Below are positions 1 through 9,299 of a stretch of DNA of 64,000 nt, in pieces. Within the stretch, counting starts at the first letter, position 1; each line of letters begins with the position of its first letter. Source of the stretch: Burkholderia sp. WAC0059 (GTDB lineage Bacteria; Pseudomonadota; Gammaproteobacteria; Burkholderiales; Burkholderiaceae); NCBI RefSeq assembly GCF_002870125.1, contig NZ_PNEO01000009.1:62001-126000 (forward strand), given 5' to 3'. Made by a program: the position numbers and the translations under genes. The notes under the pieces were generated by a model, which was not told the origin of the DNA, did no database searches, and saw only the letters and a list, made by a program, of their open reading frames with translations.

Positions 1-782
1 TTCGCGCGGTTGAGCACGGCGTCGGCCCCGGCTTCGATCTCGTGGGCCGGATGGCCCGGCAAAAACGCGATGCGCAGCGACGCCAGCTCGCGCGGCGCGC
101 CCGGACGCGCGGACGGCTTCGGAAGCAGCACGTCGCCGACCGCGGCGACGTCGGCGACGTTCGTGCCGTACCAGCCGATCACGTCGAGCGATTCGCAGAG
201 CACCTTCGCGCCGAGCCGGCCGATTGCGCCGTGCGTCGGCTTGAATCCGACCACGCCGCAATATGCGGCGGGGCGGATCATCGAGCCGCCCGTCTGCGTG
301 CCCAGCGCGATCGGCACCATGCCGGCGGCGACGGCCGCCGCCGAGCCGCTCGACGAGCCGCCCGGCGTGTGCTCCGGATTGACGGGATTGCGCGTCGGCC
401 CGGGCGTCATGAACGCGAACTCCGCGGTGACCGTCTTGCCGACCGGCACCGCGCCCGCCGCGCGCAGCAGGCTGACGATCGAGGCGTCGAACTGGACCGG
501 CCGGTCGTCGCAGGCGGGCGACTGGCAACGCGTCGGCATGCCGGCCACGTCGATGATGTCTTTCACGCCGAGCGGCACGCCCGCGAGCGGGCCGGCGAGC
601 GCATCGCCTTCGGGCGCGCTCAGCACGTCCGCCGCGCTGACGTGGGCCCACGCATGGAGTTCGGCGTCGCGCGCGGCAATTTCGGCAAGCGCGGCGTGGG
701 CCGCCGCGAGGGGCTCATCCTCGCGCTCACGGGTGCGTCGGGCGATTTCGACGGCTGACGGACGGGACGAAGCAGGAATCAT
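1..782 (-). CDS. Amidase, 3' end cut by window edge
   Basis: This is the N-terminal ~260 residues of an amidase-signature hydrolase, which cleaves amide bonds of small molecules; the substrate cannot be told. The reverse strand translates from an ATG at 782 with no stop to base 1. It shows the catalytic-lysine segment GVPLGVKDIIDVAG and the signature [14 protein letters not shown] that carries the cis-Ser/Ser pair of the Ser-cisSer-Lys triad. A GSMIRPAAYCGVVGFKPT block follows, as in the family. The gene reads away from tRNA-Ala and shares no operon with it. A second amidase lies at 14434. Family assignment is firm; the C-terminus lies outside the window. Confidence 0.9.
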   Translation of the reverse strand, partial: MIPASSRPSAVEIARRTREREDEPLAAAHAALAEIAARDAELHAWAHVSAADVLSAPEGDALAGPLAGVPLGVKDIIDVAGMPTRCQSPACDDRPVQFDASIVSLLRAAGAVPVGKTVTAEFAFMTPGPTRNPVNPEHTPGGSSSGSAAAVAAGMVPIALGTQTGGSMIRPAAYCGVVGFKPTHGAIGRLGAKVLCESLDVIGWYGTNVADVAAVGDVLLPKPSARPGAPRELASLRIAFLPGHPAHEIEAGADAVLNRA

Positions 783-977
783 CGGAAGGGGCCTTCTGGT
801 AGGACGACGACGTGCGGGGGGCGCCCGTCGATCGGTCGGGTTCTGGAATGGATGCCTTCTTGCGTGACTATCATCGGCCACCCGAGGAGGGCGATGACGG
901 GCGCTCCCGTCCATTATCGGGCTTCAAAAAATCGGGGGCTGCGTCGGCCGCGGATGTGGGCCGACGCGGGAAGAAAG

Positions 978-1013
978 CAAAAACCCCGCGCGCCTTACGG
1001 CGCGCGGGGTTTG
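978..1013 (-). terminator. Rho-independent terminator after tRNA-Ala
   Basis: A GC-rich inverted repeat (ACCCCGCGCGCC, 4-nt loop, GGCGCGCGGGGT) is followed on the minus strand by TTTTT. It lies about 30 bases past the 3' end of the tRNA and should end that transcript. Confidence 0.8.
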
Positions 1014-1044
1014 CGAATACTGCGAAACTGCCTGGAATGTCTGT

Positions 1045-1120
<76 letters not shown>

Positions 1121-1132
1121 AACGAAGCGAAG

Positions 1133-1163
1133 ATTCTAGCACACTTTATTCCGCTATTGCCAA
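1133..1163 (-). promoter_or_regulatory. Probable promoter of tRNA-Ala
   Basis: On the minus strand TTGGCA (1163-1158) is separated by 19 bases from TAGAAT (1138-1133). The -10 box ends about 12 bases before the mature 5' end. The spacer is longer than the optimal 17. Confidence 0.45.
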
Positions 1164-1194
1164 CCCGCCCGGCAAGCAACCGGAGAAACGCCGC

Positions 1195-1563
1195 TTACTT
1201 CGACGGCGCGCCGGCCAGCACCCACGCCACCACGGTATGAATATCGGCGTCGCTCATCTGCGGATGGGCCGGCATCGGAATCACGCCCCACACGCCGGAA
1301 CTGCCGTTCCTCACCTTCTGCGCAAGATAGGCCGGCGCGCCGGGGTTGCTCTTGTAGCGCGCCGCGATCTGCTGGAACGACGGGCCGACCAGCTTGCGAT
1401 CCACTGCATGGCACCCCATGCACGCGTTGGTTCGCGCAATCGCCAGTCCCGCCGCGGCATCGTCGGCGGCGTGCGCCCCGGTCGCGAACCATGGCGCGAC
1501 AAACATCGCCGCGGCCAGCGTCAGGGCACGCAGTCGTCCGGCCCTCCGGTTGATCCCCCTCAT
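1195..1563 (-). CDS. Periplasmic class I cytochrome c
   Basis: A 122-residue small c-type cytochrome expected to carry electrons in the periplasm. Residues 1-32 form a Sec signal peptide (Arg-rich start, hydrophobic core, cleavage near AHA-AD). Haem attachment is CMGCH near residue 51, and the axial methionine is probably in IPMPAHPQM near residue 97. Size and spacing fit the cytochrome c551/c552 family. Its ATG overlaps the stop of the BON lipoprotein gene (ATGA), so the two are probably co-translated. The exact redox partner is not visible. Confidence 0.88.
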   Translation of the reverse strand: MRGINRRAGRLRALTLAAAMFVAPWFATGAHAADDAAAGLAIARTNACMGCHAVDRKLVGPSFQQIAARYKSNPGAPAYLAQKVRNGSSGVWGVIPMPAHPQMSDADIHTVVAWVLAGAPSK

Positions 1564-2357
1564 TGCACGACTCCCGCGCTACCCGGCTGTACGGGCGACG
1601 AATTGGTCACCGGCGCCGGCGGCTGTTGATCGAGCGGACGCGAACTGACCGACGAGTCCGGCACCGCACCGACCACCGGCCCGGCCGACGCGGCGTCGGC
1701 GGGCGCCGGCGCCGCAACCGGAGCGCTGCTGGCTGCGGGTGCGTTCGCGACGGCATCGGGGCTGATGTACTGGAACACCTTGACGACCTGCACGACGCCC
1801 GGCACGCGACTCGCCGCATCCGCGCCGAGGTTGCCCTCGTTGACGGTCACGAGCCCCATCAGATAAACGACGCCGCGCTCGCTGACCACCTTGAAGTTGT
1901 TCGCCGAAATGCCTTTCTGGGCGATCAGCGAGGTCTTCACGCGGCCTTCCAGATAGGCGTCGTTGCTGCGCGACCCGAACGAGCTCGCCGGTTGCACGGC
2001 CAACTCGTTGACGATCGAATGGACGTTCGGGATATTGCGCACGATCGACTCGGCCTTCTGCTTCGATGCGATGTCGGGCACTTCGCCCGTAATCAGGACG
2101 CGCTGGTTGAATACGGCCACGTTGGTATGCGAGCCGTCAGGCAGGTTGTTGCCCAGGTCGGAGAGCGCCTTCACCTGGATCTCGCGATCCTCGGTCTGCG
2201 CGCCCACCGTGCGGCGATCGGTGGCGACGAGCGCGGTGCCGCCGGCAGCCCCCGCCAGCGCGAGCACGCACCCCTGCAGCGTGGCCGCGAGTCCCGTCGC
2301 GAGGCCGATGGCCAGCGTGGTTCTGGTCAGCACGTTCCTGATGCCGTATCTGCTCAT
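1560..2357 (-). CDS. BON-domain outer-membrane lipoprotein (DolP/YraP-like)
   Basis: A 265-residue predicted lipoprotein. The N-terminal signal ends in a lipobox LQGC, so the mature protein begins with a lipidated Cys near residue 30. Two BON domains follow (roughly 65-130 and 140-200), which in DolP bind anionic phospholipid and support envelope integrity. The last ~65 residues are rich in Pro, Ala and Ser, like a flexible tail. The ATG at 2357 is preceded by GGAGAGGG; an in-frame TTG lies one codon upstream. The order yraN-diaA-BON matches the E. coli yraN-diaA-dolP cluster, which supports the call. Confidence 0.87.
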   Translation of the reverse strand: MSRYGIRNVLTRTTLAIGLATGLAATLQGCVLALAGAAGGTALVATDRRTVGAQTEDREIQVKALSDLGNNLPDGSHTNVAVFNQRVLITGEVPDIASKQKAESIVRNIPNVHSIVNELAVQPASSFGSRSNDAYLEGRVKTSLIAQKGISANNFKVVSERGVVYLMGLVTVNEGNLGADAASRVPGVVQVVKVFQYISPDAVANAPAASSAPVAAPAPADAASAGPVVGAVPDSSVSSRPLDQQPPAPVTNSSPVQPGSAGVVQ

Positions 2358-2384
2358 CAAATTCCCTCTCCGTAGTTCTGGGTG

Positions 2385-2945
2385 TCAGTCGTCGCCGAGC
2401 AGCATCGCGTCGATGCCGTCGCACAGGCAATGGATTGTCAGCAAATGCACTTCGTAGACGCGCGCCGCCCGCGTCGACGGCACGCCGATGTGAATGTCGG
2501 TGTCGGCCAGCGCCGCGCCCGTTTCGTCCTCGCTGCCGGTCAGCGCGACGACGATCATCTCGCGCTCGTGCGCGGCGTCGATCGCAGCGATCAGGCTGGC
2601 CGGATTGCCGGAGGCGGTGATCGCAAACAGGACGTCGCCGGGCTGGCCGAGCGCGCGGACCTGTTTCGCGAAAACCTGATCGGGGAAATCGTCGGCGGTC
2701 GCGGGTAGCGCAAGCGCGGGCAGGCCCGGGCGCTCGCGCTCGAACCCGCCGACGAGCCCCTGCGCGAAGCGTTGGGCCTCCACGGCGGACCCGCCGTTAC
2801 CGCATGCCAGAATCTTGCCGCCGTTCGCGAGCGCGGCGAACATCGCGTCGATTGCCGCGGCGATCGGCATGGCCAGGGCGTCCAGCGCCTCGAGCCCGAC
2901 TGCCGCGCTATCGCGGAAGTGTTGTTGGATGCGTTCGACTGACAT
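2385..2945 (-). CDS. diaA: SIS-domain protein, DiaA-like
   Basis: A 186-residue single SIS (sugar isomerase) domain protein. DiaA binds DnaA and promotes timely initiation at oriC; the paralogue GmhA isomerises sedoheptulose 7-phosphate. The phosphosugar loop reads ACGNGGSAVEAQRFAQ and is followed by FERERPGLPALAL, which resembles the DiaA segment (ERP-LPA-AL) more than GmhA. Its position between yraN and a BON lipoprotein gene matches the enterobacterial diaA locus. I chose the ATG at 2945 because the alignable domain begins there. A GmhA-type enzyme cannot be fully excluded. Confidence 0.8.
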   Translation of the reverse strand: MSVERIQQHFRDSAAVGLEALDALAMPIAAAIDAMFAALANGGKILACGNGGSAVEAQRFAQGLVGGFERERPGLPALALPATADDFPDQVFAKQVRALGQPGDVLFAITASGNPASLIAAIDAAHEREMIVVALTGSEDETGAALADTDIHIGVPSTRAARVYEVHLLTIHCLCDGIDAMLLGDD

Positions 2946-3035
2946 CGAGTCTCTATTTTTACGGCGGGGTATCGCAGAAAGCCGCTCGCGCGGCGTGCCG
3001 CAAGTGTAGCGCACTCGGCGTGCGCGCAAGACACG

Positions 3036-3509
3036 TCAGCGGTCGTCCGCGCGAAACGCGTCGCGCAGCCACACGGGACGCCAGCCTTCGAATGCGACCA
3101 CGTCGAAGCGGCACGGCGGCATCGCGGCATCGACGCGGGCGGCGAGAAAATGTCGCGCCGCGCACAGGAGCCGGTTGCGCTTGCGCCACCCGACGCTCGC
3201 CGCCGCGCCGCCATAATCGCGCCCGGCGCGCGCCCGGACCTCCACGAACACGAGCGTGCCGTCGGGCTCGCGCATCACGAGATCGAGTTCGCCGCCGCGA
3301 CAGCGGACGTTGCGCGCGACGAGGCTCAGCCCCCGGTCGACCAGAAAATCCAGCGCCCGCGTTTCGAACGCGGCCCCGACGGCATGAGACCCGCGCCGCG
3401 CGCCGGAGTTGCGCGGGTCGGTACGGGCCTTTCCCGATGCTTTCGTCCGGGGCGCCTCGTGCGAAGCATCGGCAACGTACCGGACATCCGCCGTCGGCGC
3501 GCCGGACAC
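3036..3509 (-). CDS. yraN: YraN/UPF0102 family nuclease-like protein
   Basis: A member of the YraN family, with an endonuclease-like fold and an unproven role. The conserved core starts at [12 protein letters not shown] and contains the nuclease-type motif GGELDLVM...[10 protein letters not shown], with the acidic and Lys/Arg positions expected of PD-(D/E)XK-like folds. The reading frame stays open to an ATG at 3701, but that start would leave no promoter for divergent rsmI, so I prefer the GTG at 3509 (157 residues). Even so there is about 40 residues of Arg/Thr/Ser-rich sequence before the core. It lies 90 bases upstream of diaA. Confidence 0.8.
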   Translation of the reverse strand: MSGAPTADVRYVADASHEAPRTKASGKARTDPRNSGARRGSHAVGAAFETRALDFLVDRGLSLVARNVRCRGGELDLVMREPDGTLVFVEVRARAGRDYGGAAASVGWRKRNRLLCAARHFLAARVDAAMPPCRFDVVAFEGWRPVWLRDAFRADDR

Positions 3510-3699
3510 CGCTGGGTCGCGCGTAGCCGCCAGGCCGCCGCCGTTGTCCGGCGACGCGCCATCCGGCTTGCGCCGATCCGCGCGAAGCCGCCGGCCCGCC
3601 GTGCCGCCGGACTCCCTATCCCCGTTCTGCGCCCGCGGCCCGTCGTACCCCGCGTGGCACAATGTCGGCCTCGTTCCTTCCGCTCGCGCGTTCCGCCTC

Positions 3700-4572
3700 A
3701 TGACGCCCCTCTTCGAACTCGCACAGGCCCAGCACTACCCCGAGGCCACGCTGTACGTCGTGGCCACGCCGATCGGCAATACGGCCGACGTCACGTTGCG
3801 CGCGCTCCATGTGCTCGGTCTCGTCGACCGCGTCGCCGCCGAGGACACGCGCAACACCGGCCAGCTACTCACGCGCTACGGCATCGCGAAGCCGCTCGTC
3901 GCCGTGCACGAGCACAACGAGCGCGAAGCGGCGCAACGCATCGTCGAACACCTGCGGGCCGGCGAGCGCGTCGCCTACGTGTCGGACGCCGGCACGCCCG
4001 GCATCTCCGACCCGGGCGCGAAGCTCGTCGAGACCGTGCGCGAGGCGGGCCTGCGAGTCGTGCCGCTGCCGGGCGCGAGCGCGCTCGCCGCGGCAGTGAG
4101 CGCGGCCGGCGACTGGGTGACGACGTTCACGTTCCTCGGCTTTCTGCCGCCGAAAGCGAAGCAGCGCGCCGCCGCGCTGCAACCGCTCGCCGCGCACGTC
4201 CACGCGATGGTGTTCTACGAAGCGCCGCATCGCATCGTCGAAACCGTGCAGGCGCTGGCCGACGCGTTCGGCCCCGCGCGCCGTCTGCTGATCGCGCGAG
4301 AACTGACGAAGCTACACGAGGCCCTCTACGTCTGCACCCTGGCCGACGGGCCGGCATGGCTCGCCGCCGACGCCAACCGGCAGCGCGGCGAATTCGTGCT
4401 GGTGGTCGAGGGCGCGGGCGAATGCCCGGCGGCGGGGCAGGATCACGACGCGCTCCTGCGCGTCCTGCTGGAGGAGCTGCCGGTCAAGGGCGCCGCACGA
4501 ATCGCGGCAACGTTGACGGGCGCATCGCGCAACGCGCTCTATGCGCGCGCGCTCGAACTGAAGGGCGGTTGA
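3700..4572 (+). CDS. rsmI: 16S rRNA 2'-O-ribose C1402 methyltransferase
   Basis: RsmI methylates the 2'-hydroxyl of C1402 in the decoding centre of 16S rRNA using SAM. The 290-residue product is close to the E. coli length of 286. Visible family motifs are [17 protein letters not shown] at the N-terminus, [25 protein letters not shown] and [13 protein letters not shown]. The ATG at 3700 places VVATPIGN near residue 20, the normal position. It diverges from yraN, the same arrangement as in many proteobacteria. Confidence 0.95.
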   Translation: MTPLFELAQAQHYPEATLYVVATPIGNTADVTLRALHVLGLVDRVAAEDTRNTGQLLTRYGIAKPLVAVHEHNEREAAQRIVEHLRAGERVAYVSDAGTPGISDPGAKLVETVREAGLRVVPLPGASALAAAVSAAGDWVTTFTFLGFLPPKAKQRAAALQPLAAHVHAMVFYEAPHRIVETVQALADAFGPARRLLIARELTKLHEALYVCTLADGPAWLAADANRQRGEFVLVVEGAGECPAAGQDHDALLRVLLEELPVKGAARIAATLTGASRNALYARALELKGG

Positions 4573-4589
4573 AGCCGCCGGCAGGCGGA

Positions 4590-4619
4590 AAAGCAAAAGG
4601 GCCGCCCGCAGGCGACCCT
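4590..4619 (-). terminator. Terminator downstream of rlpA
   Basis: A stem AGGG-CGCC / GGCG-CCCT with one mismatch and a 4-base loop is followed on the minus strand by TTTTGCTTTT. It sits in the convergent space between rsmI and rlpA and is oriented for rlpA. Confidence 0.6.
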
Positions 4620-4661
4620 CTCTGAAGCCGGCCAACCCGCGCCGACCGAAACGAAACAAGC

Positions 4662-5321
4662 TCAGTGGTCGGAAACCGAATTTTCCGCCAGCATCTGCGC
4701 GCTCTGCTCCTTCGCTTCCTTGCTCGACAGTCCTTCGATCCGCACGCGCGCCGTGCCGACGTGCTGCAGCCCGAGGATGGAGGCGGCCGCATAAGACAGA
4801 TCGATCACGCGGCCGCGCGCAAACGGGCCGCGATCGTTGATCCGCACGACCACCCACTTCGACGTGGCCGGCACGCTCACGCGCACGTACGAGCCGAGCG
4901 GCAACGTGCGATGCGCCGCCGTCAGCGCATGCATGTCGTAGCGCTCGCCGCTCGCCGTGCGGCGGCCGCGGAACGCCTGGCCGTACCACGAGGCCCGGCC
5001 GACCTGATGGAACGACGAGATGTCGGGCGCATCGCCGGAGATGGGTTCAGCCTTGGTCAACGGCGTATCGCCGCCGGCGCTATCCGTCGCGCTGGCGGTA
5101 CTGACGGCGGCACTGGCCGGGGTGGCCGGCAATGCGGAGGCGGGACCGTCGTAACCCGACGGCGCAAGCATTGCCGTGGTATTGCTGTCGTGTGCGACCT
5201 TTGTGCGCAGCGCTTCGCTGTCGTCCGACTGGTTCTGGAGACCCGGTGGCACGGCACAGCCGGCCAGCGCCAAAAGAAGCGCGAGGCTACCGAACCGTCG
5301 TCGGGATAGTCGCCAATTCAT
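4662..5321 (-). CDS. rlpA: RlpA-like septal/peptidoglycan lipoprotein
   Basis: A 219-residue lipoprotein of the RlpA family; characterised members are lytic transglycosylases that act on denuded glycan strands at division sites. The signal ends in a lipobox (LALAGC, Cys near residue 22). A double-psi beta-barrel domain occupies about residues 105-195 with ASWYGQAFRGRRTASGE, AAHRTLPLGS and NDRGPFARGRVIDLSYAAA, which include the conserved acidic residues. There is no C-terminal SPOR domain, so septal targeting, if any, must differ from E. coli RlpA. The start at 5321 is the ATG that gives a proper signal peptide. Confidence 0.86.
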   Translation of the reverse strand: MNWRLSRRRFGSLALLLALAGCAVPPGLQNQSDDSEALRTKVAHDSNTTAMLAPSGYDGPASALPATPASAAVSTASATDSAGGDTPLTKAEPISGDAPDISSFHQVGRASWYGQAFRGRRTASGERYDMHALTAAHRTLPLGSYVRVSVPATSKWVVVRINDRGPFARGRVIDLSYAAASILGLQHVGTARVRIEGLSSKEAKEQSAQMLAENSVSDH

Positions 5322-5979
5322 AGATTCTTCGCCGTTTACAAGCCGTGTTGCGCAGCGATCAAACGCTTGGCACCCAGCTTGTGCGGACGGATATGGCCAC
5401 GCTGTCCAGCCCGAAGGCAGACATCGGCCCAACCCGTATGCGGCCACTCGCGCCGCTACCGCCAGTTATTTTTCACGTCTGACCCAGCCTGTCCCAGCAG
5501 CCTGACCCAGACCCCACATGCCGCCATCGAACATGAAACCTGTTCTGGCGCACCGGATGCCCGGCACACACAGGAACGGCGGCGTAGGCCCCATCCAGCG
5601 TCACGGCAGCAAGGCCGTTGCAGGCGCGCGGCGCCTGGCTGGACAAGACGTGCGGCATCGAACCTTCTTCGATACCTGATTTGCCGTCGCGTCGGCGAAC
5701 CTTCGACGACGGCACTTGCTTGACGGCGACGCCACGACCCGCGGTAAAACGGGTCCGCATCGCCCAGTGAAAGCACGAATTTCGTGCACGATCCGGCGCA
5801 TTATACCCAAAAGGAATCCGCACCATGCCCCGCAAATTAAATTCCCGATCGTTTTTCTCTATCGCCCCCAATCGGGTGGTTGCCCAAACAGTGCCCGTCC
5901 CCGCCTGGCGATGCCCGATCCGCCAGCCCGGTACAATCGACGCTTTGGCGCCGCACCGCGCCGTCCCCGCCGATCCCGC
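5322..5979. other. Intergenic region between rlpA and the MBL hydrolase gene
   Basis: A divergent gap of 658 bases. A TACAAT box at 5932-5937 could serve the downstream hydrolase. On the minus strand TATAAT at 5802-5797 could start a long rlpA leader. A 61-codon minus-strand frame (5658-5473) has an AAGAAGG before its ATG but no recognisable relatives. The direct repeat CCTGWCCCAG occurs twice near 5488-5510. I see no convincing gene. Confidence 0.4.
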
Positions 5980-6624
5980 ATGAAAGTCACGCTGATACCC
6001 GTCACCCCGTTCCAGCAAAACAGCTCGCTGCTCGTCTGCGAGGCGACGGGACGCGCCGCGGTCGTCGATCCCGGCGGCGACCTCGAGCGAATCGAGAACG
6101 AAATCGGCCGACAGAACGTGCGGCTCGAAAAGGTGCTGCTCACGCACGGCCACATCGACCACTGCGCCGGCGCGAGAACGCTCGCGGACCGCTACGGCGT
6201 GCCGGTCGAGGGTCCGCACGAGGACGAGCGCTTCTGGCTGGAGCAGTTGCCCGAGCAGAGTCGGCGCTTCGGCTTTCCGGCCGCCGCAGCATTCGAACCC
6301 GACCGGTGGCTCATCGACGGCGACGCCGTGCGCTTCGGGGACGAAACGCTCGAGGTCTACCATTGCCCCGGCCACACGCCCGGGCACGTGGTGTTCTTCA
6401 GCCGCGCGCACCGGCTCGCGCTCGTCGGCGACGTGCTGTTCGCCGGCTCGATCGGCCGCACGGACTTTCCGCGCGGCAATCACGCCGACCTGATCCGCTC
6501 GATCCGCGAAAAACTCTGGCCGCTCGGCGACGACGTCGCGTTCGTGCCGGGTCACGGTCCGGCCTCGACGTTCGGCGCCGAGCGCCGGACCAACCCTTAC
6601 GTCGCAGACGGAATGCCCGGATGA
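5980..6624 (+). CDS. MBL-fold metallo-hydrolase (glyoxalase II-like, YcbL type)
   Basis: A 214-residue single-domain metallo-beta-lactamase-fold enzyme. The metal-binding motif is [10 protein letters not shown] near residue 60. Further ligands are in [25 protein letters not shown] and FVPGHGP. Size and motifs match the YcbL/GloB-like thioesterases that hydrolyse S-lactoylglutathione or related thioesters, but the substrate is not determined by sequence. The ATG at 5980 follows a possible -10 box at 5932. The stop overlaps the start of the exonuclease gene (ATGA), so they form a two-gene unit. Confidence 0.9.
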   Translation: MKVTLIPVTPFQQNSSLLVCEATGRAAVVDPGGDLERIENEIGRQNVRLEKVLLTHGHIDHCAGARTLADRYGVPVEGPHEDERFWLEQLPEQSRRFGFPAAAAFEPDRWLIDGDAVRFGDETLEVYHCPGHTPGHVVFFSRAHRLALVGDVLFAGSIGRTDFPRGNHADLIRSIREKLWPLGDDVAFVPGHGPASTFGAERRTNPYVADGMPG

Positions 6625-7259
6625 GCAACGAAGAAATCTACGTCAGTACCGACGTCGAGGCCGACGGCCCGATCCCCGGTCCGCACTCGATGCTGAGCTT
6701 CGCCTCGGCCGCCTACACGGCCGACAAGCGCCTCGTCTCCACCTTCTCCGCCAATCTCGAATTGCTCGAAGGCGCCGCCCCGCATCCGGTGCAGACGGCC
6801 TGGTGGCAGACCCAGCCCGAAGCCTGGGCCGCCTGCCGCCAGAACCTGCAAGCGCCGGCCGGGGCGCTCGTCGCCTACGTCGAATGGGTCGAGGCGCTGC
6901 CGGGCAAGCCGGTCTTCGTCGCCATGCCCGCCGGCTTCGATTTCACGTTCATGTTCTGGTACATGATGCGTTTCGCCGGCCGCTGCCCGTTTTCGTGGTC
7001 GGCGCTCGACATCAAGACGCTGGCCTTCGCGATGACGGGCCTGCCGTACCGCAAGTGCATCAAGCCGCGCCTGCCCGGGCGCTGGTTCGACGATCATCCG
7101 CACACGCACGTGGCGCTCGACGACGCCATCGAGCAGGGCGCGCTCTTTTGTAACATGCTCGCCGAGCTGCGCGCCGCGCAAGCCGGCGCCGGTTCCGCCG
7201 CCATTCGGCCTGATTGGGACGCCTCGGGGCAAAATTCCGCCATCAAACCGGCAAATTAG
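6621..7259 (+). CDS. DnaQ-like 3'-5' exonuclease family protein
   Basis: A 212-residue protein with the RNase H-like DEDD exonuclease layout. Exo I is STDVEADGP (Asp10, Glu12), a second acidic block is [13 protein letters not shown], and [11 protein letters not shown] near residue 165 supplies the final Asp with a His upstream. This matches small bacterial exoribonuclease-type proteins of unknown substrate. It overlaps the upstream hydrolase by four bases, which argues for translational coupling. No other domains are visible. Confidence 0.72.
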   Translation: MSNEEIYVSTDVEADGPIPGPHSMLSFASAAYTADKRLVSTFSANLELLEGAAPHPVQTAWWQTQPEAWAACRQNLQAPAGALVAYVEWVEALPGKPVFVAMPAGFDFTFMFWYMMRFAGRCPFSWSALDIKTLAFAMTGLPYRKCIKPRLPGRWFDDHPHTHVALDDAIEQGALFCNMLAELRAAQAGAGSAAIRPDWDASGQNSAIKPAN

Positions 7260-7337
7260 TTAAACTCCCTCGTCGAAGGCGCCTTACATTGCGTTTCGTT
7301 TCCGCGCCCTCTACCATCCGGTATACGGCGACGCAAA

Positions 7338-7351
7338 CGGAGGCGCAGTTG
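7338..7351 (+). promoter_or_regulatory. Ribosome binding site selecting a TTG start for the Lrp-type gene
   Basis: GGAGG at 7339-7343 is followed five bases later by TTG at 7349. The open frame continues upstream into the exonuclease gene with no comparable site, so this pair fixes the start of the regulator. Confidence 0.7.
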
Positions 7352-7807
7352 ACACTCGATACGTTCTCTCAAAAGATCCTGCGCCTGCTACAGCTCGACG
7401 CCCGCCGTTCGGTGCAGGAAATCTCCGACCAGGTGGGACTGTCCAGCACGCCATGCTGGCGGCGCATCAAGGACATGGAGCAGTCGGGCGTGATCCAGCG
7501 TTATACGGCGCTGCTCGATCGCGAAAAGCTCGGCCTGAACGTCTGTGCGCTCGCGCAGGTCCGTCTCGCCCGACACATCGAGGGTGGCGTCGCTCAGTTC
7601 GAACGCGAAATCGCCGCGCTGCCCGAAGTGACCGAGTGCTACAGCACGACGGGCGAGGCCGACTACGTCCTGAAGATCGTCGCGACCGACATCAAGGCCT
7701 ACGACGCGTTCCTGCAGGCGCGCATTTTCCCGATTCCGGCCGTCACGCACGTCCACACGAGCGTCGTGCTCCGCGAAATCAAGTTCGATACGCAGTTGCC
7801 GCTCTAG
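7349..7807 (+). CDS. Lrp/AsnC family transcriptional regulator
   Basis: A 152-residue regulator of the feast/famine family. An N-terminal winged helix-turn-helix (DTFSQKILRLLQLDAR ... ISDQVGLSSTPCWRRIKDME) binds DNA. The C-terminal RAM domain (about 65-145) contains EVTECYSTTGEADYVLKIV, which binds amino-acid effectors and forms octamers. Length is typical for the family. Translation probably starts at TTG. The target is unknown; family members often control amino-acid metabolism or export. The neighbours give no clear regulon. Confidence 0.9.
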   Translation: MTLDTFSQKILRLLQLDARRSVQEISDQVGLSSTPCWRRIKDMEQSGVIQRYTALLDREKLGLNVCALAQVRLARHIEGGVAQFEREIAALPEVTECYSTTGEADYVLKIVATDIKAYDAFLQARIFPIPAVTHVHTSVVLREIKFDTQLPL

Positions 7808-7851
7808 CGCGCCGGGGCCCGCCAGGGCAGGGCACACAGGCGCCCCCGGCG

Positions 7852-9048
7852 CTACTTCAGCGCTCGTTCGGGTTCGGCGCCCCTGCGCGCGAAGTCCATG
7901 CTCAACACCTGCCGCACGTCGAGATGCCGTGCGCCGAGCCGTTGCCGGAGCGCCTCCAGGTCGATGCGTTCGAGCCGGGGAGCCACGTCGCCCGGCTGGT
8001 CGCAGGAAGCCGCCAGCGTCACCTCGATGTCGAGGCCGGTGCTCAGGTAATGCAGCATGACCTCGATGACGCGAATGCCGTGCCCGACGAACGACGCTTC
8101 CAGTTGCGCGATCACCTTGCCGCGCGGCGGCAGGTCGATCGGCGGGCGCGCCAGCATGTCGTTCTCGGGATCGACGTGAATGAGCGCGTCGAGCACGCGG
8201 GCGTCGCCGAGCAGCCGGGCCCGCGCCGATTCGGCGATGTAATGGCCTTCGGAGACCGAAATACGCGGCTCGACGAGAATGTGCGCGTCGACGAGGGCAA
8301 GGTCGCCGGTCTTGCGCGTGCGCATTTCGTGGACGTCCTTCACGCCGGGCGTGGAAAGCAGCAGCACGCGCAGGTCGGCCGCGGCCGATTCGTCGAGCGC
8401 GCGATCCGACAGATCCTGCAGCGCGTCCCAGCCGAACTCCCAGCCCATGCGCGCGACCATGAAGCCGACGATCGCCGCGGCGATCGGATCGAGCAGATGG
8501 ATGCCCGCGAGGCTGCCGACGATGCCGAGCGCCACGACGAGCGACGAGGCGGCGTCCGAACGCGCGTGCCAGGCGTTGGCGATCAGCATGGCCGAGCGCA
8601 CGCGCTGCGCCTCGCGCAGCATGTAGCGAAACAGGCTCTCTTTCGACGCCAGCACGACCAGCGCGACCACGAGCGCGCTCGCATGCACGGGCGGCACCGC
8701 GGTATGGCCCGCGAGCCGCACGCCGGCGCGCGAAAGCATGCCGACGCCGACGGCGATCAGCAATACGCCGAGGAAAAGCGACGCCACGGTTTCGTAGCGA
8801 CTGTGTCCGTAATTGTGATCGGCGTCCGGCTTGGCGCCGCTATGCCGATTCGCGACGAGTACGACGAAATCGGAAACGAGATCGGCGAGCGAATGCACAC
8901 CGTCGGCAATCAATGCCTGCGAATGGGCAAACAGGCCGACCACGATTTGCAGGACGACCAGCACCGAATTGAGGACGATGCTGACGAAAGTGGTCTTGCG
9001 CGCGACCTGGTGCTTTTCGGGGGACTGCTCCGCCGCGGATGAAGACAT
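7852..9048 (-). CDS. Cation diffusion facilitator (CDF) metal efflux transporter
   Basis: A 398-residue CDF transporter that exchanges Zn2+, Fe2+, Mn2+ or similar ions for protons at the inner membrane. About six membrane segments occupy residues 20-210. The metal-site motifs are ADGVHSLADLVSDF in helix 2 and ARSDAASS in helix 5. A cytoplasmic domain follows (210-300), and an additional ~95-residue C-terminal part contains a second ferredoxin-like stretch, so it is longer than FieF (300). It converges with the Lrp-type gene. The metal specificity cannot be read from sequence. Confidence 0.92.
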   Translation of the reverse strand: MSSSAAEQSPEKHQVARKTTFVSIVLNSVLVVLQIVVGLFAHSQALIADGVHSLADLVSDFVVLVANRHSGAKPDADHNYGHSRYETVASLFLGVLLIAVGVGMLSRAGVRLAGHTAVPPVHASALVVALVVLASKESLFRYMLREAQRVRSAMLIANAWHARSDAASSLVVALGIVGSLAGIHLLDPIAAAIVGFMVARMGWEFGWDALQDLSDRALDESAAADLRVLLLSTPGVKDVHEMRTRKTGDLALVDAHILVEPRISVSEGHYIAESARARLLGDARVLDALIHVDPENDMLARPPIDLPPRGKVIAQLEASFVGHGIRVIEVMLHYLSTGLDIEVTLAASCDQPGDVAPRLERIDLEALRQRLGARHLDVRQVLSMDFARRGAEPERALK

Positions 9049-9202
9049 GCGAGAAATAAACCAGGATTTTGAATACCTGAATTGTACCGGCGTCTTCGTG
9101 AATTATCGGCAAAGCCCCCGAAAACCTCTTTTAAATCAGACGACTACAACAATACGACGCATTCGCATTCCACATCCGCACTCGCGCCGATGAAACGGGC
9201 AA

Positions 9203-9235
9203 CAAAAAACCGCGCTCGTACGGCTGCGCGGTTTC
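9203..9235 (-). terminator. Terminator of the H-NS family gene
   Basis: The stem AAACCGCGC / GCGCGGTTT encloses a short loop and is followed on the minus strand by TTTTTTG. It lies about 65 bases past the H-NS stop codon. Confidence 0.75.
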
Positions 9236-9299
9236 TGTAATGAGAGGAGAGGCGAGAACGGCGCGTATCGGAAAAAAACGACCCGATACGTCCGTTCGG

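Noticed and set aside
10..867. Plus-strand open frame of 285 codons at the left edge
   Set aside because: The minus strand of the same DNA encodes a clear amidase with its catalytic motifs, so this is an antisense shadow.
5473..6555. 360-codon minus-strand frame across the MBL hydrolase gene
   Set aside because: Antisense to a well-supported metallo-hydrolase; low-complexity and Arg-rich with no motif.
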